Below the pieces are notes generated by a model. That model did no database searches. It was not told the origin of the DNA and worked only from the letters and a program-made list of their open reading frames with translations. The position numbers were made by a program, and so were the translations under genes. DNA of 34,674 nt, from NCBI GenBank assembly GCA_944376655.1, contig CALWDJ010000023.1, forward strand, positions 1 through 34,674, in the 5' to 3' direction. Numbering within the stretch: position 1 is the first letter of the stretch; each line of letters begins with the position of its first letter. Source of the DNA: an uncultured Clostridia bacterium (lineage in GTDB: Bacteria; Bacillota; Clostridia; Oscillospirales; Acutalibacteraceae). Shown here piece by piece: positions 22,439 through 30,738 of the stretch.

Positions 22439-23428
22439 AAACGGAGAGGAAAATTCCTCTCCGTTTTTGTTTTCCGTATAGGCTGTCTGACAAAGCTGTT
22501 GTATAAAGAGCTTTCGTCCGCCTTTTCTAAAAGACGGCGGGGTAAGTGAACTCCCGCAGTATATGGGATTTTCCGCTTTTTCGGCTGCCATCGCCATAAA
22601 AATGCTCAGTATCTCTTTTGCGCTGCCCGGAACCGAGCGGAACCGCACCAGCGAAAAAGCGCCTGCCACCGCAACGCCGGTGCCGAGGTTGCCGTTTACA
22701 AGCATTATTACGGTCTGTACTATAAGCGGCAGCAGCGCCACAGTGACGGCGTAGCTTTTTGTGGAGCTGTTTTTGAACATATGACTAAATGACAGCACAA
22801 GTCCGAATATAAGTGAAGCCGCGGTCCAGATCGGCATGGCTCCGGCGGTTTTTATCTCCATAAGATATATCCCGTCCGGCAGTAGCGGCGTCCCGCGGTC
22901 GCCCTTTCTCAAATCGGTGTTATCGGCGCGGCAGACGATTTCGCTGTCAAAGGTTATCCGCACGCCGGGGTCAAGGCGGTCGTAAAACGCGTCCCTTGTA
23001 TAAAAAACAGCCGCCGCCGGCTCAAGCGGAGCGTAGCGGCTCAAAAAGAAATCGGTCTCGCTTTTTATCTGGGACGGCGGCAGGCAGCCTCTGTCCCCCG
23101 AAAGGAACCTGAGCGCCTGAGCGTAATCCGCCGTTATCCTGCGCTTGTAAACTATGCCCTTATATTTCTTTTTTATTTCGATAAAGCAGGGCGAACCGTC
23201 ACTCGGCACGCCGTAGGTCCTCAGCCGCAGCTTTTCCTTATACACCGGCTTTTCAAGCGAGGCGCGTATCAGGCGGCGGTCGGGGGTGTCGTAATATATA
23301 CTGCATATACGGCTTCTGCCGAAGCGGTCGGGCTCGGCATAACGCTCAAATGTGTGTAGCACTTCGGCGTATTGCTTACTGTTTATAAAATATTTGCTTT
23401 CGTACCTTTTGAAAACCGTCTGAAACAC
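22409..23428 (-). CDS. VTC-domain / DUF4956 chimeric protein, probably truncated
   Basis: GTG start with GAAGG eight bases upstream. Residues 1-205 form a VTC polyphosphate-polymerase-like tunnel domain (K-R-Y-E-S-K-Y-F at 7-14, S-I-Y-Y-D-T-P, E-K-L-R-L-R-T-Y, I-E-I-K-K-K-Y, then L-M-E-I-K-T-A-G-A-M-P-I-W). Right after that, a DUF4956 membrane segment begins and reaches M-L-V-N-G-N-L-G-T-G-V-A-V-A-G-A-F-S and L-V-R-F-R-S-V-P-G-S-A-K-E-I. It breaks off before the usual G-L-A-T-G-M-G-Y end. The last 50 residues look like translated intergenic DNA and include a terminator hairpin. VTC and DUF4956 are usually separate neighbouring genes, so this is likely a deletion fusion. Confidence 0.75.
   Translation of the reverse strand: MFQTVFKRYESKYFINSKQYAEVLHTFERYAEPDRFGRSRICSIYYDTPDRRLIRASLEKPVYKEKLRLRTYGVPSDGSPCFIEIKKKYKGIVYKRRITADYAQALRFLSGDRGCLPPSQIKSETDFFLSRYAPLEPAAAVFYTRDAFYDRLDPGVRITFDSEIVCRADNTDLRKGDRGTPLLPDGIYLMEIKTAGAMPIWTAASLIFGLVLSFSHMFKNSSTKSYAVTVALLPLIVQTVIMLVNGNLGTGVAVAGAFSLVRFRSVPGSAKEILSIFMAMAAEKAENPIYCGSSLTPPSFRKGGRKLFIQQLCQTAYTENKNGEEFSSPFESVEKASPD
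22439..22468. terminator. Terminator-like hairpin inside the 3' end of the VTC chimera
   Basis: Stem AAACGGAGAGGAA / TTCCTCTCCGTTT with AA loop and TTTTT on the plus-strand side. It lies within the open frame of the minus-strand chimera, which fits a gene whose original end was lost. Confidence 0.7.
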
Positions 23429-23545
23429 CTTTTTTGCCTTCTTTTAACTTAATATATCCCTTTAATTTCAAGCTTCGGTTAACGGTATGTTAACAATTAT
23501 GACGGAAAATCCGCGCCTTTTTTCGTCATAATTCGATATTTTTGG

Positions 23546-23574
23546 TTGACATAATCCAATAAAAATGATATAGT
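23546..23574 (+). promoter_or_regulatory. Sigma-A promoter of the dockerin-cohesin operon
   Basis: TTGACA (23546-23551), 17 bases, TATAGT (23569-23574); ribosome site AAAGGAG precedes the ATG at 23620. Confidence 0.85.
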
Positions 23575-23619
23575 TAATGTGTATGTTTACAGTTTATTGC
23601 GGCAAAAAGGAGAAAAACA

Positions 23620-25416
23620 ATGAACAAAGCAGCAAAACCCATATCATTGCTTTTATCGCTTGCGATACTGCTTTCAGCGGCTTATTTGAGCGCGCTGCCG
23701 CTGTCCGCCGCCGCGCAGCGGGCGTATATTGACGCTACCGACGTAAATATAAGGGCGGACGCCACTAAGAACAGTAAGTCCTACGGTAAGATTTCAAATG
23801 ATTTCGTGACGGTAAACGGTCAGAAAAAAGGGACCGACAATTATATATGGTACAATATCACCTACGGCAGCATTACCGGCTACATAAGGGGAGATTATGT
23901 AACACTGATAAACGACCAGACTGACAAAACCTTTGAGGAGCAGATAGCGGAATTTCCTGAAAGCTACCGCCCGTTTCTGCGTGAGCTGCACGCGGTGTAC
24001 CCTAACTGGAAGTTCTACGCGGACAATATCTCAATGACCCTTGACGAGGCGGTGCAGCTTGAAGTAAGTCTAAAAGTATCGGAATATGCAAGTCTCTCGT
24101 GGAGAGCTATGGACAAGGGGTGTTATGACTGGACGAGCGGGAAATGGTCATCTTTTGAGTCGGGCAGATGGAATTATGTCTCTCGGGAGGTCATAAAATA
24201 TTATATGGACCCCAGAAATTTCCTTAACGCGAGCTATATTTATTCGTTTATGCAGCAAAATTACGACCCGTCGCGTCAGAACGAGGACGGAGTCAAGAGC
24301 ATTATAAAGGGCACCTTCCTTGAAAAGGGCTATTCCGACCCGAAGGACACCGCCTACGGCGGCTCTTACTCGAAGGTTATTATGGCAGCGGCGCAGTCTT
24401 CGGGCGTTAACCCCTATGTGCTTGCCGCCACCATAATACAGGAGCAGGGTGTAAACGGCACGTCAAACCTTGTTTCGGGCAAGTATCCCGGCTATGAGGG
24501 TTATTATAATTTCTTTAATGTAAAAGCAAATGGCGAAAATCCGGTTCTTAACGGGCTTATATATGCCCAAAACAGCAATTGGAACACCCGTTCTGCCTCT
24601 ATAATTGGCGGCGCGGCTTTCTGCGGCAACAATTATATCAAAAATGGTCAAAATACGTATTTTTATATAAATTACAATATAAAGGACCCAAACAATATCA
24701 ATCACCAATACGCGCAGGCTGTGCAGAATGCGGCGTCCTCGGGCTATTTCGTCTCAAAGACCTATAAAAATTTAAAGAACGCTGAGCTTGATTTTCTTAT
24801 TCCGGTGTATGAGGATATGCCGTCAGCGCTGTCGGCGCTTCCTGCCAAAAACTCAAATCTCAACAATTATTATTTCAATTCCATATCGGTGTCGGGTCTT
24901 ACCCCGTCATTCTCAAGGTTCACATACAGCTACGATCTTAAGGTGACAGGCGATACTACCGTAAAGGTAACTATGCCTTCGGGAGCGTCCTATGTCTCTG
25001 CCAACTCATATGCGCTGGGTGCCGGAATCAATACGGTAAGGCTTAAGGTAAAATCCCAGAGCGGATATACAACCGACTACGTAATAGACGTAAACGCCTC
25101 AAAGGCCTGCACGCTTTATATCGATTCCGGAAACGGAATAGTTCCGGGAGATCCCGCGGAGCCAGACACGCCCGATCCCGTGCCTGAGCCCGAACCCGAG
25201 CCGGAAGAGCCGGTAAAGATACTTAGGGGAGATGCAAGCGGAGATGGTAAAATATCTCTTATAGATCTTGCGTTGGTGCAACGCTATTTACTCGGAATTA
25301 CAGATTTGACGGGGAACAATTATATCGGAGCAGACGCGAGCGGTGACAATAAAATATCTCTTATAGACCTTGCGTTAATACAAAGGCATTTGCTTGGGTT
25401 AATAGTACTATCCTGA
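23620..25416 (+). CDS. Secreted SH3 / glucosaminidase with C-terminal type I dockerin
   Basis: 598 aa. Signal peptide 1-31 (ends L-S-A-A-A). Bacterial SH3 domain 36-100 (D-V-N-I-R-A-D-A-T-K-N-S, then G-Y-I-R-G-D-Y-V). Glucosaminidase-type domain about 125-395 with A-A-T-I-I-Q-E-Q-G-V-N-G-T-S, where the Glu is the likely catalytic acid for cutting peptidoglycan glycan strands. A beta-sandwich of the cadherin-like type covers 410-495, then a Pro/Glu linker. Dockerin 530-598 has two Ca2+-binding repeats, G-D-A-S-G-D-G-K-I-S-L-I-D and A-D-A-S-G-D-N-K-I-S-L-I-D. The next gene, 24 bases on, encodes a cohesin, so the enzyme is probably tethered to the cell surface. Confidence 0.92.
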   Translation: MNKAAKPISLLLSLAILLSAAYLSALPLSAAAQRAYIDATDVNIRADATKNSKSYGKISNDFVTVNGQKKGTDNYIWYNITYGSITGYIRGDYVTLINDQTDKTFEEQIAEFPESYRPFLRELHAVYPNWKFYADNISMTLDEAVQLEVSLKVSEYASLSWRAMDKGCYDWTSGKWSSFESGRWNYVSREVIKYYMDPRNFLNASYIYSFMQQNYDPSRQNEDGVKSIIKGTFLEKGYSDPKDTAYGGSYSKVIMAAAQSSGVNPYVLAATIIQEQGVNGTSNLVSGKYPGYEGYYNFFNVKANGENPVLNGLIYAQNSNWNTRSASIIGGAAFCGNNYIKNGQNTYFYINYNIKDPNNINHQYAQAVQNAASSGYFVSKTYKNLKNAELDFLIPVYEDMPSALSALPAKNSNLNNYYFNSISVSGLTPSFSRFTYSYDLKVTGDTTVKVTMPSGASYVSANSYALGAGINTVRLKVKSQSGYTTDYVIDVNASKACTLYIDSGNGIVPGDPAEPDTPDPVPEPEPEPEEPVKILRGDASGDGKISLIDLALVQRYLLGITDLTGNNYIGADASGDNKISLIDLALIQRHLLGLIVLS

Positions 25417-25439
25417 ACTTTGACGAAACGGAGATAAAG

Positions 25440-26975
25440 ATGAAAAAAATTATAAGTAAAATTACGATTTTAAGTATCCTTTCGGTGCTGCTATTAAGCT
25501 GTTTTGTGTTCAAGGCTTCTGCCGCAAGAGCCAGCATAGCCTTCAATAATCCAAAGGTAGGAGACTCAGTAAGCGTAACGGTAACAATAACCGATTCTGC
25601 TGGATTAGATGCGGTAATATTTTCGCTTATTTATGATCCGGAAATACTTGAATATAAAGAAAGCGAAAACGCTTCTGGCGGTGCCGGTATGGTAACTGTT
25701 ACACAATCTTTTAGTACTGCAACCAGCAAAAGATACACCATAAATTTTAAGGCGTTAAAAGCTGGGGTCTCCGGTATAAAAGTCACAAATGGATTCTATA
25801 CGTCTTACTCTCATGGGAATGAAGAAATACCATTTGACGACGTGTCTTATAATATGAAAGTTTCCGACGCCTCAAAATCCGACAACGCGAATTTAAAATC
25901 GCTTTCTTTAAGCAACGGCAGTCTTTCGCCCGCGTTCTCGGCTTCGAGAACCAGCTACACCGCGACGGTGGCTAACTCGGTTACACAGTGCAGGGTTTAC
26001 GCCACCGCGTCGGACAGCGATGCCAAGGTCTCGGTTTCGGGCGATTCGGCGCTTAAGGTAGGCAAAAACACACGCACAGTTACGGTCACGGCGCCGTCGG
26101 GAGCGCAGAAGACCTACACGATTACAATAACAAGGTTAGCGGCGGATGAGGAGCCGACAGATTCTTCCGATACCGATACGTCGGGCACCGAAAGCACAGA
26201 GGAGCCGACGGGCAATCCGCTTGAGACCACGGTGGACGGCACGCTCTTTACCGTAGCAACCGATATTTCGGGCGTTACGCTGCCTGAGGGCTTCAAGGTT
26301 TCCTCCGCCGACTATAACGGCGAGCAGGTTGCCACAGCCGAGGACAGCGACAGAAACTTTGTGATATATTATCTTTGTCCGGCCGATTCAGACGAGCTTG
26401 TTCCTTACATTATGAACGAGAGCGGCACAGCCTTTGAGCGCCTTAAATACGCGGATTTTGCCGGAAATATATACATATTTACAGATTTTCCGGAAGATAT
26501 GTCGGCGCCTGAGGGATATTACGAGACAACAGCTCAAATAGGCGATTTTGATATGCCGGCATACGCCAGCACCGAGGACGGATATTCGGATTTCTACTAT
26601 CTGTACGGCTTCTTTGACGGCGGCTTCCGTGTATACCGTTACGACAGCGCTGAAAATATGCTTCAGAGGTATCCTGAGTTCAAGCTGACAAGCAGCGGCG
26701 CCGAAGCTGGGCTTGCGCCCGATGCCGGAATAGCCGAGCGTTTCGGCTCTCTTTCGTCAAACGCGAAGGTTATAGTTATCGGTCTGATAATCGCCGTAAT
26801 AGGCGCGGCGGCGCTCGCGGTTCTGCTTATAGTAAAGCTCGTAAGGAGCAGGAATACACTGCCGGACGATTACGAGCTTGAGGATATGTTCGCGAACAGT
26901 TCCGACGTTACCGGAACGCTTAACGGCGGAAAAAGCAGGGAGGATACAGAGGACAGCATGTATCCCAAAAAGTAA
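25440..26975 (+). CDS. Membrane-anchored cohesin-domain protein
   Basis: 511 aa. Signal peptide 1-28 (K-A-S-A-A). Cohesin-like domain 31-145 (V-G-D-S-V-S-V-T-V-T-I, I-F-S-L-I-Y-D-P-E-I-L-E-Y, Y-T-I-N-F-K-A-L-K-A-G). Cadherin-like beta sandwich 150-235 (L-S-P-A-F-S-A-S-R-T-S-Y-T-A-T-V). A Thr/Ser/Glu linker is followed by an unassigned acidic domain (260-425), one membrane helix (435-462) and a cytoplasmic tail. This is a single-cohesin surface anchor, expected to bind the dockerin enzyme encoded just upstream. Bases 25440-25870 are AT-richer than the rest of the gene. Confidence 0.87.
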   Translation: MKKIISKITILSILSVLLLSCFVFKASAARASIAFNNPKVGDSVSVTVTITDSAGLDAVIFSLIYDPEILEYKESENASGGAGMVTVTQSFSTATSKRYTINFKALKAGVSGIKVTNGFYTSYSHGNEEIPFDDVSYNMKVSDASKSDNANLKSLSLSNGSLSPAFSASRTSYTATVANSVTQCRVYATASDSDAKVSVSGDSALKVGKNTRTVTVTAPSGAQKTYTITITRLAADEEPTDSSDTDTSGTESTEEPTGNPLETTVDGTLFTVATDISGVTLPEGFKVSSADYNGEQVATAEDSDRNFVIYYLCPADSDELVPYIMNESGTAFERLKYADFAGNIYIFTDFPEDMSAPEGYYETTAQIGDFDMPAYASTEDGYSDFYYLYGFFDGGFRVYRYDSAENMLQRYPEFKLTSSGAEAGLAPDAGIAERFGSLSSNAKVIVIGLIIAVIGAAALAVLLIVKLVRSRNTLPDDYELEDMFANSSDVTGTLNGGKSREDTEDSMYPKK

Positions 26976-27030
26976 CGGCGCCGGAAACGAACGGATAAAC
27001 GATGAAAAAATAGGGCATTTGCTGTAAGAT

Positions 27031-27063
27031 AATGGCGCGGCTTTTAAAGCCGCGCCATTTTTT
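27031..27063 (+). terminator. Intrinsic terminator of the dockerin-cohesin operon
   Basis: Stem AATGGCGCGGCTT / AAGCCGCGCCATT followed by six T; 55 bases after the cohesin gene stop. Confidence 0.9.
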
Positions 27064-27107
27064 GATGCCCACGCAGAAAAATACGTTTTTTTCGTCAGTG
27101 GGCGCGA

Positions 27108-27136
27108 TTGACAAAAAAAGCGGGATATATTATAAT
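27108..27136 (+). promoter_or_regulatory. Consensus promoter of typA
   Basis: TTGACA (27108-27113), 17 bases, TATAAT (27131-27136): a perfect sigma-A promoter, which also shows that the in-frame TTG at 27108 is not the start codon. Confidence 0.9.
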
Positions 27137-27170
27137 ATATATTTTGGAAGAAGATAAAGGAAGTTGTAAT

Positions 27171-28997
27171 ATGGCTAAAATCGAAAACTTAAGAAATATC
27201 GCTATAATCGCACATGTTGACCACGGTAAAACCACCCTTGTCGATCAGCTTTTAAAGCAGAGCGGTACCTTCAGGGATAACGAGACCGTAAACGAGCGCG
27301 TTATGGACTCAAATGACCTTGAGCGCGAGCGCGGAATAACCATTCTCTCCAAAAATACCAGTGTAATGTATAACGGTGTGAGAATAAATATTGTAGACAC
27401 GCCGGGACACGCCGATTTCGGCGGCGAGGTCGAGCGCATACTTCAGATGGTGGACGGCGTTCTCCTGCTTGTTGATGCGTTCGAGGGCTGTATGCCGCAG
27501 ACCCGCTTTGTGCTTAAAAAGGCGCTGGCGCTCGGCAAAAAGGCGGTTGTTGTGGTAAACAAGATAGACCGCCCGATGGCGCGCCCGCACGAGGTGGTGG
27601 ACGAGGTTCTGGACCTCTTTATAGAGCTGGGAGCGGACGAGGAGCAGATAGAGTTCCCGGTAATTTTCGCGTCGGGACGTGACGGCTACGCCACCTATTC
27701 CCCCGATGTTCCGGGCAAGGATATGAAGCCGCTGTTCGATGAGATAATAAAGGAGATAGCTCCGCCCGAGGGCGACCCCGACGGTCCGCTTCAGATACTT
27801 TTCTCAAATATTGAGTATGATGATTATTTAGGCAGAATAGGTGTGGGCAGGGTAATACGCGGCACCGTTAAAACCGGTCAGACCGTGGCGCTCTGCCATA
27901 AGGACGGCACCTCCTCAAATGTAAAAATAGCCAAGCTGTTTATGTACAGGGGACTTAAAAGAACCGAGGAGGAAAGCGCCTCTGTCGGCGATATAATTCA
28001 GGTCGCCGGACTTGCCGACCTTGAGATAGGCGAAACCGCCTGCGCCCCCGACTGCGTTGAGCCGCTGCCCTTTGTAAAGATAGACGAGCCTACGCTTTCG
28101 ATGAACTTTATGGTAAACAATTCCCCCTTTGCCGGACAGGACGGCAAGTTTGTAACCTCACGCAACCTGCGCGACCGTCTTTTCAAGGAGGTTATGACTA
28201 ACGTCAGCCTGCGTGTTGAGGAGACCGACTCTGCGGATACCTTCAAGGTATCCGGCAGGGGCGAGCTGCACCTTTCGATACTTATTGAGACAATGCGCCG
28301 TCAGGGCTATGAGTTTCAGGTCTCGCCGCCCGAGGTTATATACAGGCAGGACGAGAACGGCGAAAAATTGGAGCCTATCGAGCTGCTTATGATAGAGGTG
28401 CCTGAGGAATATGTCGGCTCCGTAATGGAGCGGCTCGGCACGCGCAAGGCGGAGATAAAGAATATGGGCACCAGAGAGGGCGGCGTTTCGCATCTTGAGT
28501 TCCTGATCCCCGCCCGCGGTCTTCTCGGTTACCGCTCACAGTTCCTTACCGACACCAACGGAAACGGCATAATGAACCACGTGTTTGACAGCTACCAGCC
28601 CTACAAGGGCGATATCGACCAGCGCTCTACCGGCTCAATAATAGCGCACGAGGCAGGCGAAGCCACCGGCTACGGGCTTTTCAACACCCAGAGCCGCGGC
28701 AGGCTGTTTATAGGCGCCGGCACACCGGTGTATGAGGGAATGATAGTGGGCGAAAACCCGAAAAACGAGGATATAGTCTGCAACGTCTGCAAGAAAAAGC
28801 AGATGACCAACACCCGCGCCGCCGGCTCGGACGACGCGTTAAGGCTTGTGCCGCCAACAAGGCTCTCGCTTGAGCAGTCGCTTGAGTTTATCAAGCAGGA
28901 CGAGCTTGTCGAGATAACGCCTCACAATATCCGTCTTCGCAAGCGGATACTAAACAAGGAAGAAAGAATGAAAGCGGAGTCGAGACGTAAGGTATGA
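27171..28997 (+). CDS. typA: Translational GTPase TypA/BipA
   Basis: 608 aa, normal length, from ATG 27171. Ribosome-associated GTPase of the EF-G/LepA group, involved in large-subunit assembly and stress or cold adaptation. GTPase motifs: A-H-V-D-H-G-K-T-T (G1), R-G-I-T-I (G2), D-T-P-G-H-A-D-F (G3), N-K-I-D (G4). Domains II, III and V follow, and the TypA-specific C-terminus includes [14 protein letters not shown]. Promoter at 27108-27136; the exonuclease gene overlaps its stop by four bases (ATGA), so the two are cotranslated. Confidence 0.97.
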   Translation: MAKIENLRNIAIIAHVDHGKTTLVDQLLKQSGTFRDNETVNERVMDSNDLERERGITILSKNTSVMYNGVRINIVDTPGHADFGGEVERILQMVDGVLLLVDAFEGCMPQTRFVLKKALALGKKAVVVVNKIDRPMARPHEVVDEVLDLFIELGADEEQIEFPVIFASGRDGYATYSPDVPGKDMKPLFDEIIKEIAPPEGDPDGPLQILFSNIEYDDYLGRIGVGRVIRGTVKTGQTVALCHKDGTSSNVKIAKLFMYRGLKRTEEESASVGDIIQVAGLADLEIGETACAPDCVEPLPFVKIDEPTLSMNFMVNNSPFAGQDGKFVTSRNLRDRLFKEVMTNVSLRVEETDSADTFKVSGRGELHLSILIETMRRQGYEFQVSPPEVIYRQDENGEKLEPIELLMIEVPEEYVGSVMERLGTRKAEIKNMGTREGGVSHLEFLIPARGLLGYRSQFLTDTNGNGIMNHVFDSYQPYKGDIDQRSTGSIIAHEAGEATGYGLFNTQSRGRLFIGAGTPVYEGMIVGENPKNEDIVCNVCKKKQMTNTRAAGSDDALRLVPPTRLSLEQSLEFIKQDELVEITPHNIRLRKRILNKEERMKAESRRKV

Positions 28998-29905
28998 ATT
29001 ATATAATTCTTGACCTTGAGTGGGACAGCGCCTATTCGGCAAGGCATAAGCGCTTCATAAATCAGATACTTCAGATAGGCGCCGTCAGGCTGGACGGGAA
29101 TTTCAACATTACAGACACCTTTGAGCAGACGGTGCGTTCGTCGGTCTCCAAAAAGGTGTCCGGCAGATTCGCCGCGCTCACCGGCATTACCACCGAGAAA
29201 ATGCGGGACGGCATACCCTTTGACGAGGCGGTTGACCGCTACAACGAATGGGCGGGAAAGGATACCGTCACCATGACCTGGAGCGATTCCGACCTTTATT
29301 CCATAAAGGAAAATGAGGAATGTCTGCTTTCGGGCGGCAGAAGGTTTGCCGTGGAAAAGTATCTTGATCTTCAGAAGTTTGTGCAGGGCGAGCTGAAAAA
29401 AGCGGGGTACGAGGATAAAAACCAGATTTCCCTTGCCGCGGCGGCGGAGCTTCTTGGCGTGAACACGCAGGGACTGGAGCTGCACACCGCGAAGGACGAC
29501 AGCCTGCTTTGCGTGGCGCTGCTTAAAAAGTGCTACAACAAGGAGAGCTTCGAGCCGCTTATCAGGGACACGGGCGATCCCGAGTTTTACAGGCGGCTGC
29601 GCTTCAAGCCGTATGCCATATCGAATATAAACGACGAGCGGATAGACAAGTCGCAGCTTGTTTTTTACTGCGACAAATGCGGCGCCAGAGCGAACAGGAC
29701 TTCCGCGTGGCGCTACCGCAACCGCTGGTTCGCGGCGAAATTTACCTGCCCGAAGTGCGCCCGCCGGTTCAGCGGCAGGCTTACCTTCAAAAAAACCTAC
29801 GACGATGTTTTGGTCCGCCGCAGGATATGCGAGATAAAAACCGCTTCCGAAAAAGCGGCGGGACAAAAGCCGGCTGAAAGAAAGACGGCGGCGGGTCCGG
29901 TTTGA
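28994..29905 (+). CDS. DEDDh 3'-5' exonuclease-like protein with C-terminal zinc ribbon
   Basis: 303 aa. Exonuclease domain 1-180: D7 and E9 in I-L-D-L-E-W-D, an Asp near 98-100 (W-S-D-S-D-L), and H164 with D168/D169 (H-T-A-K-D-D), the full DEDDh set, as in KapD/ERI-like enzymes that trim RNA or DNA ends. Residues 221-262 add a four-cysteine zinc ribbon (C226-x2-C229 ... C252-x2-C255) amid Arg-rich, aromatic sequence, suggesting nucleic acid binding. A Lys/Ala-rich tail follows. Coupling to typA by ATGA overlap hints at a role in ribosome or RNA metabolism, which is inference. Confidence 0.87.
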   Translation: MNYIILDLEWDSAYSARHKRFINQILQIGAVRLDGNFNITDTFEQTVRSSVSKKVSGRFAALTGITTEKMRDGIPFDEAVDRYNEWAGKDTVTMTWSDSDLYSIKENEECLLSGGRRFAVEKYLDLQKFVQGELKKAGYEDKNQISLAAAAELLGVNTQGLELHTAKDDSLLCVALLKKCYNKESFEPLIRDTGDPEFYRRLRFKPYAISNINDERIDKSQLVFYCDKCGARANRTSAWRYRNRWFAAKFTCPKCARRFSGRLTFKKTYDDVLVRRRICEIKTASEKAAGQKPAERKTAAGPV

Positions 29906-29949
29906 TTTTTGAGTATAAAATATTAAAGCAGTCTGTCGTAAAGACCGCA

Positions 29950-30228
29950 GCCGCTTGCAGAAATGCAGGCGGCTTAATTATTTAATGCCTGCTGAACAAT
30001 TCAAAAGTACCTTAACCAAGCATGTTGGTGTAAACTTTTGAATTGTTCAGGTGCAAGGTTTTTTCGCAAAATTGCGCAAAAACCTTGCACTTTAAAAAGA
30101 ATCACATTTTGATTCTTTTTAAAATCAGGCGACAATCAATGGATACTGACGGTCAAAACAAAGGTTTTGACCCATAAAATCGAGATTTTAACTCGATTTT
30201 ATATAATTGCATTTGCTAATGCAATTAT
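29950..30228. repeat. Row of seven consecutive hairpins (intergenic)
   Basis: Arms in order: GCCGCTTGCA (29950-29973); CTGAACAATTCAAAAGT, 17 bp perfect (29992-30050); GTGCAAGGTTTTT (30051-30090); TTTAAAAAGAATCA (30091-30123); GGTCAAAAC (30151-30172); ATAAAATCGAG (30174-30202); ATAATTGCATT (30203-30228). The second to fourth abut exactly, as do the last two. The first could terminate the typA-exonuclease operon. CAGTCTGTCG precedes it at 29929-29938. No gene lies between 29906 and 30354. Confidence 0.85.
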
Positions 30229-30265
30229 TCAGTAGACATTATTTATAGGAATTTGCAGAAAGGTA

Positions 30266-30322
30266 TTGACAAATACAGCTTTTCCGGATATACTTTGTTT
30301 GTATGTTAGTTACTCAACTAAC
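30266..30322 (+). promoter_or_regulatory. Promoter and GntR operator of the ABC transporter operon
   Basis: TTGACA (30266-30271), 17 bases, TATACT (30289-30294). Directly after, GTTAGTT - ACTC - AACTAAC (30305-30322) is a perfect inverted repeat just past the start point, well placed for autorepression by the GntR protein encoded next. Confidence 0.8.
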
Positions 30323-30354
30323 TAACCGTCAAACGAGCATGGGAGGTGCTATGA

Positions 30355-30738
30355 TTGAATGTAAATCCGAACATAGATAAGCCAATCTTTATTCAGATTG
30401 CGGAGCAGCTTGAGGATTCCATATTTACCGGAGTTTTTCCGGAGGAAACACAAATCCCGTCTACAAATGAAATTTCTGCGCTGCTCAGTATCAATCCGCA
30501 TACAGTTCTAAAAGGAATGAATGTACTGGTTGATGAGGAAATTATCTATAAGAAAAGAGGTCTTGGAATGTTTGTGAAAGAGGGAGCGGTCGAAAAAATA
30601 CGGCAAAAAAGACAAAGCCAATTTTATGAGCAGTATGTTTTAGCTTTAATAAGCGAAGCGATGAAACTGCAAATGTCTAAAGAAGATATAATTTCTCTGA
30701 TAGAAAGGGGCTATAACAATGAACGCCATTCAAATTAA
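30355..30738 (+). CDS. GntR-family regulator, YtrA subfamily
   Basis: 127 aa. Winged helix at residues 8-78 (P-I-F-I-Q-I-A-E-Q-L-E-D-S-I, I-P-S-T-N-E-I-S-A-L-L, I-N-P-H-T-V-L-K-G) followed by only a short helical tail, the YtrA type that controls adjacent ABC transporters. TTG start at 30355, eight bases after GGGAGG; the ATG at 30351 is in another frame that stops after nine codons. Its end overlaps the ATPase gene by 20 bases. Probably represses the operon until an envelope or drug signal appears. Confidence 0.92.
   Translation: MNVNPNIDKPIFIQIAEQLEDSIFTGVFPEETQIPSTNEISALLSINPHTVLKGMNVLVDEEIIYKKRGLGMFVKEGAVEKIRQKRQSQFYEQYVLALISEAMKLQMSKEDIISLIERGYNNERHSN

Noticed and set aside
28922-29866. 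Long minus-strand frame (314 codons) opposite the exonuclease gene
   Set aside because: It is the antisense shadow of a GC-rich real gene with clear DEDDh and zinc motifs; it has no ribosome site or known motif.
29950-30228. CRISPR array or integron cassette array
   Set aside because: The hairpins have unrelated sequences and variable spacing; there is no constant repeat, no cas or integrase gene.
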